Source: Saccoglossus kowalevskii (lineage: Eukaryota > Hemichordata > Enteropneusta > Harrimaniidae). From it: a DNA stretch of 26,505 nt. The position numbers and the translations under genes are program-made. Positions 21,096 to 26,505 of the stretch are shown one piece after another. How positions within the stretch are numbered: the first letter of the stretch is position 1; every line of letters begins with the position of its first letter. Location: contig NW_003151253.1 of NCBI RefSeq assembly GCF_000003605.2, forward strand, positions 86,258-112,762, read 5' to 3'. Below the pieces are notes generated by a model, which was not told the DNA's origin, did not search any database, and saw nothing but the letters and a program-made list of their open reading frames with translations.

Positions 21096-21554
21096 AATTC
21101 AGGTCTAGCTCCCCAGCCGTAAAATGCATCTTAATGAGACGATATGAGTTGGCCCATACGCCCATACAATACCAATTTCGTGTGTTTCCTATCATAATTC
21201 ACTATAAAATCAACAAAACTATGATTGCGTACTTTGACCCGATTTTAACAACGAATGTTTAGAGCAATGGGATATGAAAATAGCCATGTATGTGTGGTGT
21301 CATGGTGACAATAATTTATATATACGCTGTATAACTGATTAATACATGAAGAAATTTTCAATATCGTCTCTTTCATTTATTTTTAAACACAGAGACTCAA
21401 TTCCCAATCCACATCCCACTTTTTTATCCATAGGTTATGTATGCTGCCCTCAACTGTATTGTTTGCTAAATTGTAAATACGACAGAGAGAAGAATTAATC
21501 TGTATTGCTTAAACTTGGTATACGTGCTCGCTGCAGGAGCCATTATTGCAGTGA
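21096..21554. other. Noncoding DNA, no gene seen
   Basis: Nothing supported. Confidence 0.6.
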
Positions 21555-21562
21555 TGACGTCA
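21555..21562. promoter_or_regulatory. Perfect CRE palindrome TGACGTCA
   Basis: Third perfect CRE in the window. Its context GATGACGTCATACAA resembles the one at 15527 (GATGACGTCATTCAA), so a slightly longer shared motif is possible. Confidence 0.4.
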
Positions 21563-22733
21563 TACAATTCACTTGTATTGACAACTCTATATATTACTGG
21601 TCATCGACCCAGTTTGTTGAAGCTCGATCGATATTGCTTTGTGGAGCATTACTGACTTTTCCACAACATAGAGTAGACGTATTATCAATTCAATATTTTC
21701 AATTCACTCACTTATAACAATCCTACACACACGAAAACTGTGTTATGCTGACTGGATACAAATAAGTAAATTGGATAAAGAACGTCACTGTAACTTAATT
21801 ACCTAACGAAGTAAGTTTTAAATATCTGAGTCTGATAAATTAGATCACTGATCGCTAATGATGCTGCCCTCAGCGGCAGTATAATACAATCAGTCTTAAC
21901 GAGATTAAAAACAAAGTGTAATCCTCTAAACCTAAATCTTTAGAACATGAACATGATATTCTAATCGTAGTTTTTGAATTGTTTGTTAAAGTGAGCAAAT
22001 TGTTCATTGTATCTTTGTTTTTGCATTGTTCACATAGTCATAGAGGGCGTGTTGCGATATAATAACAGAGACAACTTTTCCCGTGCATTAGTTAACATGA
22101 TGTGCTTCTGAAATAGTTTTAACATATAAAGCATAATAAACCATTTTACCGTTATTGAAAAGTATTGCAAGCCGTGATTATATTACTTCTCTTCAGCTAC
22201 GATGTGTACCTGATAAAATGTCATGTACAAACTATGGAATAGTGTGAACGGATATTCCCTATTTATGAGTTAAATCGTGTTCAGTAAATCTTCTCACATG
22301 TATAAACACATATATCAAATCATTCTATAATCTGCGACAAGTGCCAGACATAACGACAGGAATAGAAAATGTTTCATGCTGTTTTTGTTTTTGTATATAA
22401 ATAAATATTCGAATCTACATTCTCAAATAAGAGCACGTTTAATTCATTCATCTTTTATTTAGTACGCGTACCTTATTACACAGTAATCCTATGAACATAT
22501 TCTGATTAATATAAATCTTGCATGGCTATGGTGTCGCATCGTTTATCAGCCTAGGAGCATGACAAGACTCTGGTGAATAAAGTCAGATCATTTTTAAGTC
22601 ATGTTACATAATTCACCATGAAGTTACATCTGTCCGTTATGTCATGTCCCTATTTGTAGTCAATATCGTAGCCGCATCGGATGACATAGAGGACATGAGT
22701 AGCGTTAATGGCTTAAACTTGCGTATAAAAATT
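21563..22733. other. AT-rich noncoding DNA, no gene seen
   Basis: No supported gene, exon pair or RNA. Confidence 0.6.
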
Positions 22734-22759
22734 GACACATTAAGTGTGATTAACGTGTC
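22734..22759. repeat. Small hairpin, 10-bp arms
   Basis: GACACATTAA (22734-22743) faces TTAACGTGTC (22750-22759), with nine of ten pairs and a GTGTGA loop. No function is assigned. Confidence 0.75.
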
Positions 22760-22837
22760 CGGGATAAATAATAGCGCATTACACAGTCAGCTTTGGTTCT
22801 AAAGTACTGTCGATTAGATGTACTGTTAGTGTCCTTG

Positions 22838-22894
22838 ATTATGTTTTAATATGTTTCGTTTTCTCTGTTGCTCTAAACATATAAAGAGCTTTAT
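22838..22894 (+). repeat. Dispersed repeat R2, copy 1
   Basis: Aligns in direct orientation with 23909-23970, at about 80 percent identity by eye including small indels. Shared blocks include TTTCGTTTT, GTTGCTC, AACAT and GCTTTATA. It is probably a fragment of an interspersed repeat. Confidence 0.65.
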
Positions 22895-23394
22895 AATCAT
22901 TTTATAGGGTCAGACATTGTATTTCAATTCCCAGACTGTCCTGTTATACTTATATCCTGTTATAGTTTCGTCGTCACATGTTTGCGAACAACGAAATATT
23001 AATAATTATTATATAGCTCTTAAATTGCCGTCCTACCAATGTACTCGATTTCATGTGGGCCAACGGAGGGATCTTCTTACAAAAAACATGGATATTTACT
23101 TTTAATTTTATAGAAAAACTATTATTAGCAGCTCGTAAATTGTTGATATTCCGCGGATTTGTCATTATCTGCAAGATGCGTGCGGGACAAGCGTTGACGT
23201 TCTTCTATTGTTGGCCAACGTAAGCTCTTTTATATAGACTAAGATTTTTTTATAAAGATACAGTCATAACAATCTGATGTGTAGCTTCAAGTGTATCGGA
23301 AAAATTGTCGGCTCTGTCCCGAGGTCAGTTTTTCATTGAGCAGTTGAATAAAAAATGTTCACACTGCACACTCACGGTATTCAGGACAGGCAAT
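22895..23394. other. Noncoding DNA, no gene seen
   Basis: Overlapping 62-66 codon frames on both strands (22917-23174) are chance products. GC content rises towards the end of this stretch. Confidence 0.55.
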
Positions 23395-23409
23395 TAGACG
23401 ATTAGTTGA

Positions 23410-23574
23410 ACGAGACGTAAAACACCGTGGGCTTATTCTTTTCTGGGTGCTTGCCAGTGTGAAAGATCACAGCATTCTAGTCCCAACAAGTGGCGGCTTA
23501 CTGGGGAATGTCTTGCATTTATCCCCATAAAAAAGGTTATTCGAGTTATGAGAAGTTGTGGCGCTATGTGTTGA
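23410..23574 (+). pseudogene. Stop-to-stop open frame in GC-raised island, possible relic
   Basis: Between TGA at 23407-23409 and TGA at 23572-23574 there are 54 open codons with well-mixed composition. They read TPWAYSFLGACQCER early and NKWRLTGECLAF later, with no ATG until near the end. The region 23400-23600 is clearly GC-richer than its surroundings. A pyrimidine-rich stretch ending in TTGCCAG (23450-23456) could be an acceptor. The last part (23545-23569) is repeated at 24330-24354, so this may belong to an interspersed repeat. I recognise no protein. Confidence 0.2.
23545..23569 (+). repeat. Dispersed repeat R3, copy 1
   Basis: Matches 24330-24354 at 21 of 25 positions in direct orientation, with TTGTGGYGCTATGT shared. 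It is short, but well above what two random 25-mers would share. Confidence 0.5.
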
Positions 23575-23790
23575 ACAACAGAAACCAGTGAGCCACCATC
23601 GGCACATTGTGCGAATCCTTTTTTTCTATTTCCCTGTGAGGCAGTTTAATGGTGTTCAAATAAAAATTAAAAATATTCAGTCACATCAATAAATCATGAA
23701 CAAGATGTGCTATATAATTCCCGCAGCACCATATGGTACTGTGAGATTAAATCTGATATTAATATCCTTGACTTATTTTTACTGACTATC
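23575..23790. other. Noncoding DNA
   Basis: Follows the GC-raised island and returns to AT-rich sequence. AATAAA-like words occur near 23660-23690. Confidence 0.55.
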
Positions 23791-23816
23791 CCACCATGCA
23801 AAGGATGGCATGGTGG
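23791..23816. repeat. Perfect hairpin, 9-bp arms, 8-base loop
   Basis: CCACCATGC (23791-23799) and GCATGGTGG (23808-23816) are exact reverse complements around AAAGGATG. Noncoding context, function unknown. Confidence 0.9.
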
Positions 23817-23908
23817 AAATGATGTGTACATATAACTGATAACATATTAATTGCGATTAACGTGAGCAAATTTAATTAATTGCGCTTTGCGTACTCTTAG
23901 ATAAGGTA

Positions 23909-23970
23909 GTAATGTTTTATTATATTTCGTTTTGCTCCGTTGCTCCGAACATGTTACATGCTTTATATTT
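23909..23970 (+). repeat. Dispersed repeat R2, copy 2
   Basis: Partner of 22838-22894 in the same orientation, about 1.07 kb downstream. Confidence 0.65.
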
Positions 23971-24329
23971 CTTCTGTGAGAAAGAGAGGGCGTAATTCTT
24001 ATCCCATATTGTAATACATTATAGTTCGTCGATACACACAAACATAATACAGGTGAATATATATCTTTCGAGTTATCATCTTCGCAATTTACTTATCTAA
24101 TTACGAACGGCATGGATCTCTAATTAAAAAAAACATTATTACTAACGAGTTGGAAATTATGTAACACGTGTGTAACGCGATCATATTCTGCTAAATATGT
24201 GAAGTGTGTGACGAAGAATCGACGTCGCTCTATAGTTTCCTAAATTAAATGTAGGTTTGTAAGTGTTATATGGAAAAAAAAAACAAATACAAAAACACAG
24301 TGCTAACTTTGTCTGGTGATTTTTGGTTG

Positions 24330-24354
24330 GCTATTAGACGTTGTGGTGCTATGT
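24330..24354 (+). repeat. Dispersed repeat R3, copy 2
   Basis: Partner of 23545-23569, 21 of 25 identical. The flanks diverge quickly. Confidence 0.5.
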
Positions 24355-24625
24355 AATGGATTGTTTAAAAAGATGTTTATAGAACAAAGTTTACCTTTCA
24401 CCGTCATGCAATACGATCGCTTTATTTCTTGAACTTTGAGATAAGTTCTACCGCATTATTAATTATCGACCACTAAAACTAGCTGCATTCAATATGTATA
24501 CTGGCCTTGGTGTATCAAGGTATATTCCATTGTAGAGTAAAGCCAAGTGTGTTATTGTAAATACAGTTGTACCCATCTTTATTTCAATACTAGTATATTA
24601 TATTTTTCATTTCGAGTAATTTCGA

Positions 24626-24645
24626 TAGCTTCCGCTAGCTTCTGC
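24626..24645 (+). repeat. Two tandem copies of TAGCTTCYGC
   Basis: TAGCTTCCGC and TAGCTTCTGC stand back to back, followed by TCAG. A minor local duplication. Confidence 0.85.
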
Positions 24646-25433
24646 TCAGTCCCACACAATCGTTTTGAGGACTGTTGTAAAATTGGTGCGCAACACTCGA
24701 GGACCGAGATCAATTAATTATACAACAGTAGGCTTTTATACCAAAATAATGATCAGTTTACTGATTTAAGACTTGTGTCCAAATTTAACCTTTTGCGCTC
24801 TCTACGTTGAACATATATCACAAATAAAGGTAATGGCGCCCTCAGTGTCGAATAAATTTTGCAAAATACAGCAAAAGCTACGCACGTTTTTTTTAATTCT
24901 ATAGAAGAAATAAGAATAGCGTAATAGAGTTAAATGATTAATCCGATAATATGACTTTAATGTTGTATTTACGTTCGCAACGCAGCTGAATATCGTATGA
25001 TTCGCAAACTTTAAAAGATATTCTGTTTTGAGTGACCTGATTGTACTTATAACAGTCAAAACAGAACTACAGTGATATTATTTTCTGTACATGAATACCC
25101 AGAACCCGATTTCATGGAAGGTTTTTTAGATTTTCGACCACAAATAAATGTCCTTTGAAAGTTAGCGGAAGCGCATCTTGTAACTGAGAATTACTTGCAT
25201 TCATATCAAGTCATATTATGTGTGGTAATGTACGTTATGAGATAGCGCTATGTGCATGGCTACTTGGCATATATGTTCTCATACACTTGTAGAGTCGTAA
25301 TTCGTAGTAATTCTACTTGGTAATGATTTGGTTGTACAAACATTATATACTATCACTGCAAATGAGAATTTCCTTTGTTAACGCCACAAGAAAACGTCTT
25401 TTATAAAATATCAATCCACCTATAATACCGTGT

Positions 25434-25457
25434 TACGTCATTGTAGGCCATGACGTA
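25434..25457. promoter_or_regulatory. Inverted pair of CRE half-sites
   Basis: TACGTCAT (25434-25441) and ATGACGTA (25450-25457) are exact reverse complements around the 8-base spacer TGTAGGCC. The layout would suit a dimeric bZIP-type factor or two adjacent sites. Motif-based inference. Confidence 0.3.
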
Positions 25458-25508
25458 CGTGGTGAACACTAATACTGTTTCAAACGTGTGTTCACGTCAT
25501 ACTACTAG

Positions 25509-25628
25509 GAAATGTGTCCCAAAACACCATAGTCGCATTGTATACAATACAATTTGTATGCACCTTGTGTTGACGAGGGATATAATGTTTACCGGCGCCC
25601 ACATAGAGTCATAACAAAACAACGATTC
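25509..25628 (+). repeat. Dispersed repeat R1, copy 1
   Basis: Aligns with 26379-26505 in direct orientation. Long identical blocks include AATGTGTCCCAAAACACCAT, CACCTTGTGTTGACGAGGGA and TAGAGTCGTAAC-like ends, with diverged AT-rich stretches between. I estimate around 80 percent identity. A short interspersed element or duplicated segment is likely. No terminal inverted repeats were found. Confidence 0.9.
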
Positions 25629-26378
25629 AATACTCATTTTAAAACTGTGTGACGGACATACTCTTCTGTAGAACAACAAAGTAAATTTCATGCTCATTTG
25701 CATTTAATACAGGGACATACAAATTCGTACTCTGTTCCGTTGTTGTATATCACATGTCTTTCAATCAGCCAGTTTAAAATCAGACAAATTGTAAACACGA
25801 ATTGGCATTGTATATTTTGTCGTATTAAATATAATGTAGTTCATTTCGCACATTGTTTATGTGTAGAACGCGGATTCTTGTTAGAAGAATTAGATGTATT
25901 AACATAAACATTCAGTTTTATTGTAGTAAGTGTTACAGCCGTTTCATTGAACTTAAATAAATAAATAAATACACATCTACATGGATACGAATGTTATGCA
26001 GTTTAAATAATTCGAGAAAATAATAAGTATTTGGTCGTTTGAGAGTTGAGTTACGAGGTGTTCCTTCCACTCTCACATTTCTTGATTTTTATTCATGACA
26101 GGGCGGGAATCGGCAAGCTATGTCTGACTGAGCAGTGAGTGTTCATGATTGAAGTCAGTAAAGTGATGTTTGTGTATCTCCAAGCACAACTACCAGAAAA
26201 TAGGGTGACTCTGGATATAAACCAGATGAAAATGAATGTTTAAGGAACTGCTTAAATAAATAGGTATGTAAACTAATGTGTATCGTAAAAGTAATCCTAA
26301 TAAAAATACAAGATTTAATGAAAGCCCTCTTTCAGGTAAACTAATTGTACAAGGTAGGTTCTGTGCAAAACAATTAGC
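25629..26378. other. AT-rich noncoding DNA between R1 copies
   Basis: No gene recognised. Contains the (AAAT)n run at 25955-25971. The 69-codon frame at 25698-25907 has no domain. Confidence 0.6.
25955..25971. repeat. (AAAT)4 microsatellite
   Basis: Four AAAT units plus A, read directly. Confidence 0.9.
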
Positions 26379-26505
26379 TAAATGTGTCCCAAAACACCAT
26401 AGTCGTATTTTATGTATTATAATTTGTATTCTGACACCTTGTGTTGACGAGGGATATAAATGTATATCGGCGTTCTTATAGAGTCGTAACTAAACAAAGT
26501 ATCAA
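26379..26505 (+). repeat. Dispersed repeat R1, copy 2 (may continue past the window)
   Basis: Partner of 25509-25628. The match runs to the last bases of the window (ACAAAGTATCAA against ACAACGATTCAA), so the true end of the repeat may lie outside. Confidence 0.9.

Larger units (their letters stand above)
23971..25433. other. AT-rich noncoding DNA, no gene seen
   Basis: No supported gene. It contains R3 copy 2 (24330-24354) and a 10-bp tandem pair (24626-24645). The 85-codon minus-strand frame at 24802-25059 has no domain. Confidence 0.6.

Noticed and set aside
16515-25703. Octamer words ATTTGCAT/ATGCAAAT at 16515, 18739, 19615 and 25696
   Set aside because: Four hits against roughly two expected in AT-rich DNA, scattered and without a partner motif in proper order.

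Overview
The window looks like eukaryotic, most likely metazoan (invertebrate), intergenic or long-intron DNA. It is AT-rich (roughly two thirds A+T by eye). No reading frame exceeds about 113 codons, and none shows a protein family I recognise. There are no operons, no ribosome-binding-site plus ORF pairs, and no rRNA or tRNA genes. What fills it is microsatellites, short tandem arrays, diverged dispersed repeats, hairpins and a 50-N assembly gap. The frequent TGACGTCA/TACGTCAT words and the overall texture remind me of an ascidian-type genome, but that is a guess and nothing here proves it.

Layout. 1-8.0 kb: AT-rich noncoding DNA with an (AT)22 microsatellite (971-1015), a TACTAAG triplication (4159-4179), a GC palindrome abutting a TATA-like box (5298-5317) and an inverted repeat (6752-6838) next to a 9-bp direct repeat. 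8.0-10.9 kb: the most gene-like part. It has weak candidate exons at 8065-8238, 9407-9600 and 10027-10190, a GC-raised island at 10591-10830, a 104/105-bp near-perfect tandem duplication (8716-8925), a diverged inverted repeat (10119-10173 against 10685-10739) and a symmetric pair of CCAAT boxes. 12.4-13.45 kb: a ~204/220-bp tandem repeat interrupted by 50 Ns; the two sides of the gap share the same 3' flank, which suggests two haplotypes placed in series or a segmental duplication. 13.5-17.4 kb: featureless AT-rich DNA apart from two perfect CRE palindromes. 17489-17610: a long, nearly continuous RNA-type hairpin, the most interesting object in the window. 18-22.8 kb: several smaller hairpins and one weak antisense exon candidate. 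22.8-26.5 kb: three pairs of diverged dispersed repeats, with a GC-raised segment at about 23.4-23.6 kb.

No gene set working together can be described. All exon calls are low-confidence and rest on open frames plus splice-like borders. The best-supported statements are the repeats, the gap and the hairpins, which are read directly from the bases. The best candidate for something undescribed is the 17.5-kb hairpin, which could be an unannotated microRNA-type precursor or a foldback element.
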